A stretch of DNA of 64,000 bases from Roseburia sp. AF12-17LB (GTDB taxonomy: Bacteria > Bacillota > Clostridia > Lachnospirales > Lachnospiraceae): NCBI RefSeq assembly GCF_003479605.1, contig NZ_QUHR01000005.1, positions 62,001-126,000 of the forward strand, written 5' to 3'. The notes under the pieces are model-generated. The model searched no databases. It worked only from the letters and a program-made list of their open reading frames with translations, and was not told the DNA's origin. This document shows positions 52,451 through 61,010 of this stretch, one piece after another (the stretch's first letter is position 1; each line of letters opens with the position of its first letter). Made by a program: the position numbers and the translations under genes.

Positions 52451-53455
52451 CTACGGTGTGGATGCTTTTTCTGCAAAATCTGTATTTACAAGATCTTCAT
52501 AAGGAGCGGCACCGGAGAGAACACCGGACTCTTCTAAAATAGTAAGCATTAAGTCATAGCCTTCTTCCCGGAGTATTAAATCTGTGTTCCAGGTTTCCTG
52601 GTCGTAGTAGCGGCTTACAATAAGTGTAAGGGTTTTAAGATCTGTTTCACTAAACTGTGGTGCAATGACAGTTGCGATTTCTTCCGGACTGTGACCTGCT
52701 ACATAATCCATGCCTTTCTGTAAAGCATTGGTGAAATGCTGGATAAGGTCGGCATTTTCCTTAAGATAGCTTTCTTTGGCACAAAAAGCAGTATATGGAA
52801 GATAGCCGGAATCCACGCCAATGGACGCTACCACATAGCCGTCACCGGACTGCTCCAAAGCAGTAGCGGATGGTTCAAATTCAATGGTATAATCCCCCTG
52901 CCCGCCGGAAAAAGCCGCTGCGGTAGAACCAAAGTCAATACTCTGGTCGATTTTGACTTCGGAAGGAGAAACACCATTTTCCCGGAGTACATATTCATAT
53001 ACCATTTCCGGTGTGCCACCGGCTCTTCCGCCCAGCACATCTTTTCCAATCATATCTTTATAGGAAAAGGAATCGGTGTTTTCCCTTGCAACCACAAAGT
53101 TACCGGCACGCTGGGTAAGCTGTGCAAAATTAATGACATGGTCTTTTGCACCTTCCGTGTAGGCATAAATGCTTGCCTCCGTTCCCATGAATCCTACATC
53201 TGCATCCCCGGAAACAACGGCAGCCATGGTTTTATCCGCTCCAAAGCCGGTGGTCAAAGAGAGCTCGATTCCCTCATCTTCAAAGTAGCCTTTTTCGATG
53301 GCCACATACATCGGTGCGTAAAAGATGGAATGTGCCACTTCGTTTAATTTTACGGTTGTTAATGCTTTAGAATCATCTGATTTGCAGGCACAAAGCGGGA
53401 AGGACATAAGAAGAATTAAGAAAAGAGAAATACCTTTTTTATAAAATCGTTTCAT
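52451..53455 (-). CDS. NMT1/THI5-like ABC substrate-binding lipoprotein
   Basis: 334 aa. The lipoprotein signal ends in LCAC (Cys24). The mature part is a periplasmic-binding fold of the NMT1/SsuA/THI5 type (KLNEVAHSIFYAPMYVAIEKGYFEDEGIELSL, GDADVGFMGTEASIYAY). Such proteins bind thiamine precursors, riboflavin, nitrate or sulfonates. No permease or ATPase gene is adjacent, so it is an orphan receptor here or serves a remote transporter. Confidence 0.88.
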   Translation of the reverse strand: MKRFYKKGISLFLILLMSFPLCACKSDDSKALTTVKLNEVAHSIFYAPMYVAIEKGYFEDEGIELSLTTGFGADKTMAAVVSGDADVGFMGTEASIYAYTEGAKDHVINFAQLTQRAGNFVVARENTDSFSYKDMIGKDVLGGRAGGTPEMVYEYVLRENGVSPSEVKIDQSIDFGSTAAAFSGGQGDYTIEFEPSATALEQSGDGYVVASIGVDSGYLPYTAFCAKESYLKENADLIQHFTNALQKGMDYVAGHSPEEIATVIAPQFSETDLKTLTLIVSRYYDQETWNTDLILREEGYDLMLTILEESGVLSGAAPYEDLVNTDFAEKASTP

Positions 53456-53585
53456 AGAGCATCCTTAAAAGACATTTGTATTATAGTATGAAAGACAGAT
53501 GAAAATGTGCTATGATGGATTGGATAGGATTGTCTGAAATTTAGAAAACAGTATTAAGACAAGAGATATAAAAGGAGAACAGAAC

Positions 53586-54317
53586 ATGAACGACTACGTA
53601 GACCTTCATACTCATACAATTGCAAGCGGACATGCTTACAGTACTATTGAAGCAATGATAAAGGCGGCAGAGCAGAAAGGAATCCGTCTCTTTGGTATTA
53701 CAGAGCATGCTCCGAAAATGCCAGGAACCTGCAGCGAGTTATATTTTAATAATCTTCGCGTGCTGGAAAGAAAGCATGGAGAAATGTATACGCTGTTTGG
53801 CGCAGAACTTAATATCATGGATATGGAAGGGCATGTGGATCTGCCGGAGCGTACCTTAAAGCAGATGGATTTGTGCGTTGCAAGTATGCATGGTCCGTGT
53901 TTTCATCCGGGAACCATAGAAGAAAATACGAAAACTTATCTGAATGTGATGAAAAATCCCTATGTAAACATTATCGGACATCCGGATGATTCTTATTATC
54001 CGGTGGATTATCGTGCATTGGTGGAAGGTGCAAAGGAACATCATGTATTGTTAGAGGTCAACAATGGCTCCCTGATACCGGGTGGCTTCCGGCAGAATAC
54101 GAAGGAAAACAGCTGCAAAATGTTAGAACTTTGCAAGGAATATAAAGTTCCGGTTATCATGGATTCTGATGCACATGTGGATACTGCAGTTGGGAATCAT
54201 CAATATTCATTGGAAGTTATTCAGATGGTAGATTTTCCGGAAGAACTGGTGGTCAATACCAATGTGGAACTGGCGAAGAGTTTTTTGAATTATTTTAAAT
54301 CACCGGAACATCTATAA
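53586..54317 (+). CDS. PHP-domain phosphoesterase (YcdX type)
   Basis: 243 aa. The PHP motifs VDLHTHTIASGHAYST (first), TEHAPKMPG, FGAELNIMD, HGPCFHPG and DSDAHVDTAVG near the end supply the trinuclear metal site typical of the YcdX branch. Probably hydrolyses a phosphate ester; substrate unknown. ATG 53586 follows AAAGGAGA. Confidence 0.88.
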   Translation: MNDYVDLHTHTIASGHAYSTIEAMIKAAEQKGIRLFGITEHAPKMPGTCSELYFNNLRVLERKHGEMYTLFGAELNIMDMEGHVDLPERTLKQMDLCVASMHGPCFHPGTIEENTKTYLNVMKNPYVNIIGHPDDSYYPVDYRALVEGAKEHHVLLEVNNGSLIPGGFRQNTKENSCKMLELCKEYKVPVIMDSDAHVDTAVGNHQYSLEVIQMVDFPEELVVNTNVELAKSFLNYFKSPEHL

Positions 54318-54367
54318 GGAGTTATCACAGGTGAGAAAAGAATATCAACAGCGGTATTGACAGAAAA

Positions 54368-54393
54368 CAAGAGTTAGTATAAACTAACTCTTG
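54368..54393. terminator. Hairpin after the PHP gene
   Basis: CAAGAGTTAGT (54368-54378) pairs perfectly with ACTAACTCTTG (54383-54393) around ATAA. No T run follows. Confidence 0.6.
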
Positions 54394-54431
54394 TAAGGAA
54401 CATTACAATACACACAAAATACTTTGGACGT

Positions 54432-54468
54432 AAAGGGAGCAGACTTTTGATGCGGGTCTGCTCCTTTT
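54432..54468 (+). terminator. Rho-independent terminator
   Basis: AAAGGGAGCAGAC (54432-54444) pairs with GTCTGCTCCTTT (54456-54467), followed by TAT. A stem of about 12 bp with an 11-nt loop. Confidence 0.75.
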
Positions 54469-54478
54469 ATATGTCATC

Positions 54479-55006
54479 AATTAGGGGATTGCGATGTGGG
54501 AGAGAAATTTGTAAAAAAATTTTGCAGCAGCCGAAGCACATTGATTTTCATATGATGAAACGTCACCGTTCTAAGAGGTCTGTTTTTCTTTTTACGATAA
54601 AAACCGTCTTTTCCATGTTTGACAAAATATTGGTACTGATCGTCGAAGTGCAGATGCCTGATAAGGGCTGTTAGGGGCACTTGGAATTTCGTCTGGCAAC
54701 AGGCAACGCTGGTACAGGGATGTACCAGCGAGGCACAATTGAACATGGATGTGAATTTGTGCCGGTTGCCAGATGAAATGAAAAGTATATCGAAATTCCC
54801 AGTGACCCTTGCAGACATTAGGTGGCATCTGTCCTCGGCGGACAGTGCAAATATTCTGTCAAAGCAACCGAAAAGACAGTTTATCATCAAGAAAAACAGA
54901 CCCCTAAGAACGGTTGACATTTCACATAAAAGAAAATCAGATGTGCTTTGACTGCTGCAAAATTCTTTGATTCTAAATGTTATCCCCACATCGCAATCCG
55001 CTAATT
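54479..55006. repeat. Giant palindrome with branched tip, copy 2 of the long-hairpin element
   Basis: About 528 bp, two arms of about 205 bases that are imperfect inverted copies of each other throughout. The ends AATTAGGGGATTGCGATGTGGG (54479-54500) and CCCACATCGCAATCCGCTAATT (54985-55006) pair with one mismatch. The apex holds GGAATTTCG/CGAAATTCC (54683-54691, 54791-54799), hairpin GCTGGTAC-AGGGAT-GTACCAGC (54708-54729), hairpin GGCACA/TGTGCC (54732-54763) and GGCAAC/GTTGCC. The right arm runs into the stop codon of the bile salt hydrolase gene. No protein-coding frame is credible inside it. Confidence 0.85.
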
Positions 55007-55987
55007 CTGCCAGTGAATCCCACCCGCATCAAGAACCGCAAACCGGATCAACTCTGCACTGTCCAGGTTCTCATGATGCATATCAATTCCGTTAATTGAA
55101 TGATTATCATAGGTCGTATAGTAATAAATCCCCTTATCCGCATTGCAGCAGGAAGTGTAGATTGTAATTTCATATTTCCCATCAGCAACTTCACAGCAGC
55201 CCCGCTGCTGGTCGACGGAACCTAAGATATGAAAGAACTGGCTGACACTTTCGATTTCTGAACTGCCGGAAATGGAATGTAGTCTGGTGAAAGCAACCCG
55301 GATAAAACGGGACTGGGAAGATAAATCGCCCGGCAGACCCAAAGCCCCCATACCGCGGCTGTAAGCCTGTAAGTTGAGTTTGTCGGAAAAATTATTTTCC
55401 GGCTGCCTGGATGAGAGCGCTGCATAATTATTTAAAGCAAACATCTGCATTGGAAAAGGTGGATTGTTGGTCAGCACACCGGCAGGATTGTCATAGATAT
55501 GAAGCCCGTCTGCCATGGATTCCACAACGATGTTTTCGCTTTTATCGGCAATCATCCAGTGAAGCTGTGCTGCCGGAAAATGGCTGGCAAAAACAGTTCC
55601 AACGAGATTCATCTGTATTAATTTTTCTTTGGCTTCTGAAACAGAAGCACACTGGCTTAGAATCCATGGAATAAATTCAAATTGTGCAACATTTTCTTTT
55701 GTATCAATAATATCAGCATAAGCGGCATTTCCCACAAAGTTAAGCCCTGCCATGCAGACACCTTTTTCATTGCAGGCATCATAATAAAGAGGATAGTCAA
55801 CACCATTGTCTGGTGCTACATGAGCCATGCCAATCATGGCATAGTGGGAGCTTAAAGTCCCGGCATGACGGAAATGAAAAGGATAGTTGCGAGGGGTGAT
55901 GGTGACTTCATCACCATAAGAAAATTCATAATCAAGGGTTCTGCCCATGTAGAAGTCTTTTGTTTGATAAGTAGCTGCGGTGCACAT
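55001..55987 (-). CDS. Bile salt hydrolase (choloylglycine hydrolase family)
   Basis: 328 aa. Ntn-hydrolase whose Cys2 becomes the N-terminal nucleophile after Met removal: MCTAATYQTKDFYMGRTLDYEF. Further active-site features are Arg in MGRTLDYE, Asn in GLNFVGNAAY and VLTNNPPF, and Arg in GDLSSQSRFIRVAF. The C-terminal FHILGSVDQQRGCC and GIYYYTTYDNHSING fit bile salt hydrolases better than penicillin V acylases. It would deconjugate glyco- and tauro-bile acids. ATG 55987 follows AAAGGAGG; in-frame starts upstream would hide the Cys. Cytoplasmic, no signal peptide. Confidence 0.9.
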   Translation of the reverse strand: MCTAATYQTKDFYMGRTLDYEFSYGDEVTITPRNYPFHFRHAGTLSSHYAMIGMAHVAPDNGVDYPLYYDACNEKGVCMAGLNFVGNAAYADIIDTKENVAQFEFIPWILSQCASVSEAKEKLIQMNLVGTVFASHFPAAQLHWMIADKSENIVVESMADGLHIYDNPAGVLTNNPPFPMQMFALNNYAALSSRQPENNFSDKLNLQAYSRGMGALGLPGDLSSQSRFIRVAFTRLHSISGSSEIESVSQFFHILGSVDQQRGCCEVADGKYEITIYTSCCNADKGIYYYTTYDNHSINGIDMHHENLDSAELIRFAVLDAGGIHWQN

Positions 55988-56057
55988 AAAATAGCCTCCT
56001 TTTTGTCTTTCTTTTGTATTAGTATTCTGCTGAAAATCAGATTTATGTAATAGGACT

Positions 56058-56086
56058 ATTATAACGTGGATACAGAGGCAAATCAA
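56058..56086 (-). promoter_or_regulatory. Promoter of the bile salt hydrolase gene
   Basis: On the minus strand, TTGATT (56086-56081) and TATAAT (56063-56058) with a 17-base spacer. A leader of about 65 nt precedes the ATG. Confidence 0.7.
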
Positions 56087-56123
56087 ATTAAGAAATAATG
56101 AGAAAAAATATCAATACGAAAGG

Positions 56124-56151
56124 TTCTATTTTCAATAGCAGGTGTTATAAT
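56124..56151 (+). promoter_or_regulatory. Extended -10 promoter for the 56210 gene
   Basis: TGTTATAAT (TATAAT at 56146-56151) with a weak TTCTAT box 16 bases upstream. Divergent from the bile salt hydrolase promoter. Confidence 0.55.
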
Positions 56152-56209
56152 ACAACTGGATTAGAAAGAACTAACATAAAGTAGTAAAAACTAAGGAAGG
56201 AAACGCATT

Positions 56210-56449
56210 ATGGGAAGATATTATCGGATGTCTAAAAAAGTAACAGAGGATCAGGTAAAAGAAATTCTTCGTGAAACATTAGAATTAGAAGATGTAGAGG
56301 AAGCAGAATATGAGGCAGAGACACAGCTTCTTAAAATTGTAACCAAAGATAACCAGTTTGCAGGTGTTATGACCAGAGTGGTAAATATCTGCAGCAGAAT
56401 CGGCAAAGGAGCAGAATTATCATTTGCAAAATTTGCCATTGAAGGATAG
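56210..56449 (+). CDS. Small HMA-like acidic protein
   Basis: 79 aa. It reads MGRYYRMSKKVTEDQVKEIL, then LEDVEEAEYEAETQLLKIVT, a beta-alpha-beta pattern reminiscent of heavy-metal-associated (HMA) ferredoxin-like domains, but the metal-binding CxxC is absent. ATG 56210 follows AAGGAAACG. The HD-GYP gene starts 17 bases downstream and a metal P-type ATPase lies 1.1 kb away. A role in metal homeostasis is plausible but unproven. Confidence 0.55.
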   Translation: MGRYYRMSKKVTEDQVKEILRETLELEDVEEAEYEAETQLLKIVTKDNQFAGVMTRVVNICSRIGKGAELSFAKFAIEG

Positions 56450-56465
56450 AAAGTGAAGGGATTAT

Positions 56466-57074
56466 TTGAAAACTTGTGAATATTGCGATGAGATAGATTA
56501 TCATGAAATTATAGAATGCATTACCTGTGCACTGGATGCCAAGGACCCTTATACGGCGGGGCATTCCCAGCGTGTCAGTGATATGGCTATGAAAGTATGC
56601 CAATTAATTGGCTTAAAAACGGAGAATATACAGCAAATCCATATTGCAGCACATCTCCATGACATTGGAAAAATCGGTGTTCCGGATGCTGTTTTAAATA
56701 AAGAAGGAAAGCTTGATGACGACGAATGGGAGGCAATAAAAAGGCATCCTTCTACCGGAGCTGAGATTCTGAGCAAATCAAGACATTTAAAAGAAATGAA
56801 ATATATCGTGCTCTGTCATCATGAACGATTCGATGGAAAGGGCTATCCGCTTGGACTCAAAGGAGAAGAAATTCCGGTGGGGGCAAGAATCATTGCAATC
56901 TGCGATTCCATTGATGCCATGACTTCAAACCGGAGTTATCGCAAAGCGCATGATTTTGACTACTGTTATCAGGAAATCAAAAATAATCTTGGAAAGATGT
57001 ATGACCCGATTATCGGACAGTATGTCTTAGACCACTGGGAAGAAATTATTTCCGTAATCAAAATTTCAAGATAA
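56466..57074 (+). CDS. HD-GYP domain phosphodiesterase
   Basis: 202 aa, almost only the HD-GYP domain. Metal-binding HDIGK at 65-69 and HHERFDGKGYP at 118-128 are intact, as are AGHSQRVSDMA and ICDSIDAMTSNRSYR. HD-GYP proteins hydrolyse cyclic di-GMP or related dinucleotides. No sensor or receiver domain is attached, so it acts free in the cytoplasm or with a partner. The start TTG 56466 follows GAAGGGA. Confidence 0.85.
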   Translation: MKTCEYCDEIDYHEIIECITCALDAKDPYTAGHSQRVSDMAMKVCQLIGLKTENIQQIHIAAHLHDIGKIGVPDAVLNKEGKLDDDEWEAIKRHPSTGAEILSKSRHLKEMKYIVLCHHERFDGKGYPLGLKGEEIPVGARIIAICDSIDAMTSNRSYRKAHDFDYCYQEIKNNLGKMYDPIIGQYVLDHWEEIISVIKISR

Positions 57075-57175
57075 GATTCTGTTGTTGATAAGAATTCTCA
57101 ATAACGAAAAAGAGTATGGACAATGGGTTTTAATGGCGGTAAGCTAAAAAACAAACAGAAATAGGAGGAATACAT

Positions 57176-57478
57176 ATGTTTGATTTTGTGAAAAAATTTA
57201 ACTGGAAGAAGACCGGAATCTTTGCTGCCGGTGTATTGTTTGGAACAGCCGGAATTAAAATATTAGGTAGCAAGGATGCAAAGAAAGTCTACACAAACTG
57301 TACAGCAGCAGCATTACGTGCAAAGGAATGTGTCATGAAGACTGCTTCTAATATCCAGGAAAATGCAGAGGATATTTATGCAGAGGCACAGCAGATTAAT
57401 GAAGACAGAGCTGCTAAAGCAGCAGAATATACAGATGAATCTGTAGAAGATGCAACAGAAGAAACTGTAGCAGAATAA
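57176..57478 (+). CDS. DUF6110-like small membrane-associated protein
   Basis: 100 aa. The N-terminal amphipathic/membrane segment FNWKKTGIFAAGVLFGTAGIKILGSKDAKK is followed by an acidic Ala/Glu-rich helix. This matches the DUF6110 family, commonly encoded directly before heavy-metal P-type ATPases in clostridia. ATG 57176 follows ATAGGAGGA. The ATPase gene starts 97 bases downstream; probably an accessory or regulator of it. A hairpin, CACCTGCAG...CTGTAGGTG, lies between them at about 57529-57550. Confidence 0.65.
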   Translation: MFDFVKKFNWKKTGIFAAGVLFGTAGIKILGSKDAKKVYTNCTAAALRAKECVMKTASNIQENAEDIYAEAQQINEDRAAKAAEYTDESVEDATEETVAE

Positions 57479-57575
57479 ACATTGGGCATGCGATTTTGCT
57501 CGCTGTTCACGCAAACTATGAGAATCACCTGCAGAATATGCTGTAGGTGATTCTTTATCTAAGGAAGTATGTAAT

Positions 57576-59651
57576 ATGAGATTTGTTATAAAACATGAGA
57601 TAAAAGGAAGACTTCGTATTCATATCATTCAGGGCGGGATGAGTTTCCGCCAGGCAGATATGATGGAATATTACCTGAGTAACTGCAAATGTGTCACTTC
57701 AGTGAAAGTAAATGAACGTTTACAGGATGCAGTAGTCTGTTATGTGGGAAATCGTGAGGAGATGATAGAGACACTGCGTCATTTCTCTTATCAGAAAGTG
57801 GATGTGCCAGAGACTTTTTTACAGAATTCCGGCAGGGAGCTGAACCGGACTTACTGGGACAAGCTGGTAAATAAAGTGGTACTCCGTATGGGCAGTAAGA
57901 TGTTCCTGCCATATCCAATCCGCGCAGGAATTACCATGGTCCGTTCCGTGAAATATTTGTGGGCTGGAGTGTCTGCATTGGCGAAGGGCAGGATAGAGGT
58001 TCCGGTGCTGGATGGAACAGCTATTGGAGTCTCTCTGCTTCGCAATGATATCAATACAGCAGGTTCCATTATGTTCTTACTGGGCATTGGAGAAATCTTA
58101 GAGGAGTGGACACACAAGAAATCCGTCGATGATCTGGCAAGAAGTATGTCCTTAAATGTCAGTAAAGTATGGCTGTGTCAGGATGGACAGGAAATACTGG
58201 TATCGGCATCTGAGATTAAAGAAGGCGATGAAGTCTGTATTCATATGGGAAATGTCATTCCGTTTGATGGCGTGGTAACGGAAGGGGATGCGATGGTAAA
58301 TCAGGCATCCTTAACCGGCGAATCCCTTCCGGTGCATAAGAGTGCAGAAGGTTATGTCTATGCCGGAACCGTATTGGAAGAAGGAGAACTGACCATTCGT
58401 GTCAAAGAAGTAAATGGCTCCAGCAAATTTGAAAAAATTGTCACGATGATTGAAGAGTCAGAGAAGTTAAAATCTTCCCTGGAAAGTAAAGCCGAGCATC
58501 TGGCAGACCGCCTGGTTCCATATACATTACTAGGAACAGGCATTACCTGGCTCTTTACCAGAAATGCCACAAAAGCATTAGCAGTTCTTATGGTGGACTT
58601 TTCCTGTGCATTAAAACTTGCAATGCCGGTATCTGTATTGTCTGCAATCCGTGAAGCAAGTGTGCACAATATTACCGTAAAAGGTGGCAAATTCTTAGAG
58701 GCAATGGCAGAAGCAGATACCATCGTCTTTGACAAAACAGGTACTCTGACCAAAGCACAGCCTACCGTAGTGGATGTGGTTTCTTTTACGGATAAGTCCA
58801 CGGAAGAGCTTTTACGCATTGCTGCCTGCTTAGAGGAACATTTCCCTCATTCTATGGCAAAAGCAGTTGTAGATGCAGCTCAGGAAAAGAATCTTGTGCA
58901 TGAAGAACTACATTCTAAGGTGGAATATATTGTAGCCCACGGAATTTCTTCCACCATAGAAGGAAAGAGTGTGGTAATCGGAAGCTATCACTTTGTATTT
59001 GAAGATGAAAAATGTGTGGTTCCGGAAGGCTATGAAGAACAGTTTAACAGCCTTCCATCAGAATATTCACACCTTTATATGGCAATTGAGAACCGCCTTG
59101 CAGCCGTTATCTGTATTGAAGATCCGCTTCGTGATGAAGCAGCAGCCGTTGTAAATTCCTTAAAGACAGCCGGAATTAAGAAAGTTGTTATGATGACAGG
59201 GGATAGTGAACGTACAGCATCCGCCATTGCAGCAAGAGTGGGCGTAGACGAGTATTACTCCGAGGTACTTCCGGAAGATAAGGCAAGTTTTGTAGAGAAA
59301 GCCAAAGCAGAAGGACACAAGGTCATTATGATTGGAGATGGTATCAACGATTCACCGGCATTATCTGCGGCAGATATTGGAATAGCCATCAGTGATGGAG
59401 CAGAGATTGCAAGAGAAATTGCAGATGTAACTATCGGTGCGGATAATCTTTATGAGATAGTAACCTTAAAGGTGCTGAGCAATGCATTGATGAAACGGAT
59501 TCATAAGAATTACCGGACAATTGTTGGATTCAATACAGGACTGATTGTGCTTGGCGTGGCAGGAGTCCTGCAGCCAACCGTATCTGCATTACTTCATAAT
59601 ACATCTACATTGGTAATTACCTTAAAGAGTATGCAGAATCTTCTGGATTAA
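57576..59651 (+). CDS. Heavy-metal P-type ATPase (P1B) with variant membrane motif
   Basis: 691 aa. N-terminal ferredoxin-like segment without CxxC; then the transport helices. The actuator TGES loop appears as SLTGESLPVHKS; phosphorylation site DKTGTLTKAQP near residue 386; hinge GDGINDSPALSAADIGIAI near 587. The transmembrane metal motif reads FSCALKLAMP instead of CPC/SPC, and the P1B HP dipeptide reads HFPHSMAKAV (HS). Metal specificity therefore is unlike that of the standard Cu or Zn/Cd groups; Fe2+ or Mn2+ export is possible. Likely an exporter; works with the DUF6110-like protein. Confidence 0.88.
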   Translation: MRFVIKHEIKGRLRIHIIQGGMSFRQADMMEYYLSNCKCVTSVKVNERLQDAVVCYVGNREEMIETLRHFSYQKVDVPETFLQNSGRELNRTYWDKLVNKVVLRMGSKMFLPYPIRAGITMVRSVKYLWAGVSALAKGRIEVPVLDGTAIGVSLLRNDINTAGSIMFLLGIGEILEEWTHKKSVDDLARSMSLNVSKVWLCQDGQEILVSASEIKEGDEVCIHMGNVIPFDGVVTEGDAMVNQASLTGESLPVHKSAEGYVYAGTVLEEGELTIRVKEVNGSSKFEKIVTMIEESEKLKSSLESKAEHLADRLVPYTLLGTGITWLFTRNATKALAVLMVDFSCALKLAMPVSVLSAIREASVHNITVKGGKFLEAMAEADTIVFDKTGTLTKAQPTVVDVVSFTDKSTEELLRIAACLEEHFPHSMAKAVVDAAQEKNLVHEELHSKVEYIVAHGISSTIEGKSVVIGSYHFVFEDEKCVVPEGYEEQFNSLPSEYSHLYMAIENRLAAVICIEDPLRDEAAAVVNSLKTAGIKKVVMMTGDSERTASAIAARVGVDEYYSEVLPEDKASFVEKAKAEGHKVIMIGDGINDSPALSAADIGIAISDGAEIAREIADVTIGADNLYEIVTLKVLSNALMKRIHKNYRTIVGFNTGLIVLGVAGVLQPTVSALLHNTSTLVITLKSMQNLLD

Positions 59652-59793
59652 AAATTTCCAGAAACAGAAATTTTGAGGTTCAGAAAAAGAAAAAAATTGA
59701 AAAGAAAATTTTTCGAAAAACGGTTTACTTTCACACTTTAATATGCTAACATTTTTGTATTGAAAAAAGTATAATACGAAAAGGAGAGGCAGA

Positions 59794-60126
59794 ATGAGTA
59801 AGAATGTAAGAACGGAAGCAGTGGATCATTTGTTTGATGCAATCTTAAGCCTTGAAAATAAAGAGGAATGTTATAAATTCTTTGAAGATGTCTGTACGGT
59901 AAATGAATTACTGGCATTCTCACAGAGATATGAAGTGGCAAAGATGCTGCGTGAGCAGAGAACTTATCTTGATATTGCAGAGAAGACTGGCGCATCAACG
60001 GCAACCATCAGTCGTGTGAATCGTTCCTTGAATTATGGATGTGATGGATATGATATGGTATTTGCAAGAACGAATGTAAAACCTTTGGAAGAAGAGAAAA
60101 AAGCGGAAAAGAAAAACGAAGAGTAG
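59794..60126 (+). CDS. yerC: YerC/YecD family TrpR-like regulator
   Basis: 110 aa. The TrpR-like helix-turn-helix is clear: CTVNELLAFSQRYEVAKMLREQRTYLDIAEKTGASTATISRVNRSLNYG. YerC/YecD proteins are small DNA-binding proteins next to pcrA in many Bacillota; pcrA is nearby here too. The charged C-terminus is Lys/Glu-rich. ATG 59794 follows AAAGGAGAGG. A TATAAT lies just upstream at 59770, close to the ribosome site. Confidence 0.88.
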   Translation: MSKNVRTEAVDHLFDAILSLENKEECYKFFEDVCTVNELLAFSQRYEVAKMLREQRTYLDIAEKTGASTATISRVNRSLNYGCDGYDMVFARTNVKPLEEEKKAEKKNEE

Positions 60127-60181
60127 AGATAAAATTAAACCAATATTTAATTTTTTGCACAAAATCATGTAAATGATAAAG

Positions 60182-60212
60182 AAAAGCACCGGTTCGAAAA
60201 CTGGTGCTTTTT
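60182..60212 (+). terminator. Rho-independent terminator after yerC
   Basis: AAAAGCACCGGTT pairs with AACTGGTGCTTTT (one G-T pair) around CGAA, followed by TTC. Confidence 0.85.
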
Positions 60213-60215
60213 CGA

Positions 60216-60286
60216 TTTACAGGAAATTGCTTTTCTGTAAAGTAAAAAACGCTCTGCGAGGATGTGCCAAGGCACATTCTTTTTTC
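60216..60286. repeat. Dispersed palindromic repeat, copy 2 (short form)
   Basis: TTTACAG (60216-60222)/CTGTAAA (60235-60241), then AGTAAAAAACGCTC, then GGATGTGCC-AA-GGCACATTC followed by seven T residues. Matches copy 1 at 3826-3953 except that about 54 internal bases are absent. Here the second hairpin plus T run is a good terminator between the convergent yerC and DUF1836 genes. Confidence 0.75.
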
Positions 60287-60301
60287 CAGGCATATGGCTT
60301 T

Positions 60302-60991
60302 TTATTCGTTCGACTTTTTTCCGGAAGTCTTTTTCTCAGAAGCTTTTTTCTCTTCAGAAGCTTTCTTTTCTGCTGCACGCTGCGCATCGTCTGCTTCTTT
60401 TTCCATTTCCTTTGTCTCGTCAATCAGCTTTTCAATCAACATACGCTTTACAAATACATCAAAGCTTAACATGCAGATAAAAGAAAATGTATGAAGAAAA
60501 TCCTGGTCTTCTTCCGGCGCATCTGCAAAGGTGGTAGAACTGGTGTTAAATTTCTTGGTAATATCTTTCATCAGATTTTTTACTTCATCCCGTTCCAGAC
60601 TGAACACCTCTTCATAGACAGTTGTCAGATTGAATTCTCCTTCTGCATTGAAGAAACGTTTTGCCAGAGGATTTAAGATACTTTCGATATCATTGATACT
60701 TAATATGCTTTTGAAATAATAAATGAAAATCAGCATCAGAATATGTTCTTTGCTGTATTTCTTCTTGACCGGCGGTGGAAGCAGATTGTTTTTCGCATAA
60801 TTGTTAATCATGGTTTTGGTCAGAATCTTGTCATCGGGATGACGCTTGGAAGCTGCAAGCTGGGTATCCATGAAGGTAGTAATCTGATCCATGTAAAGGT
60901 CAATATTTGGAATACTTTCCGGACGGATATAGTCAATCCGCGACAGACTGGATAAAATACTGTTTAATAAATCTTTTGCATCAATTGTCAT
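60302..60991 (-). CDS. DUF1836 domain protein
   Basis: 229 aa. The DUF1836 domain covers residues about 20-175, with TKTMINNYAKNNLLPPPVKKKYSKEHILMLIFIYYFK, a MerR-like winged-helix pattern, so it may bind DNA. The C-terminal 50 residues are a Lys/Glu/Ala/Ser tail (EEKKASEKKTSGKKSNE). Function unknown. It has a promoter on the minus strand at 61011-61039 and converges with yerC. Confidence 0.8.
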   Translation of the reverse strand: MTIDAKDLLNSILSSLSRIDYIRPESIPNIDLYMDQITTFMDTQLAASKRHPDDKILTKTMINNYAKNNLLPPPVKKKYSKEHILMLIFIYYFKSILSINDIESILNPLAKRFFNAEGEFNLTTVYEEVFSLERDEVKNLMKDITKKFNTSSTTFADAPEEDQDFLHTFSFICMLSFDVFVKRMLIEKLIDETKEMEKEADDAQRAAEKKASEEKKASEKKTSGKKSNE

Positions 60992-61010
60992 TTGAATTCA
61001 CCTCATACCT

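Noticed and set aside
54447..54951. Several short frames inside the giant palindrome
   Set aside because: They mirror each other across the palindrome, lack ribosome sites and show no protein family features; the signal is structural.
56000..56086. N-terminal extension of bile salt hydrolase
   Set aside because: Would place 33 residues before the catalytic Cys2; the strong AAAGGAGG site and the required free N-terminal Cys favour 55987.
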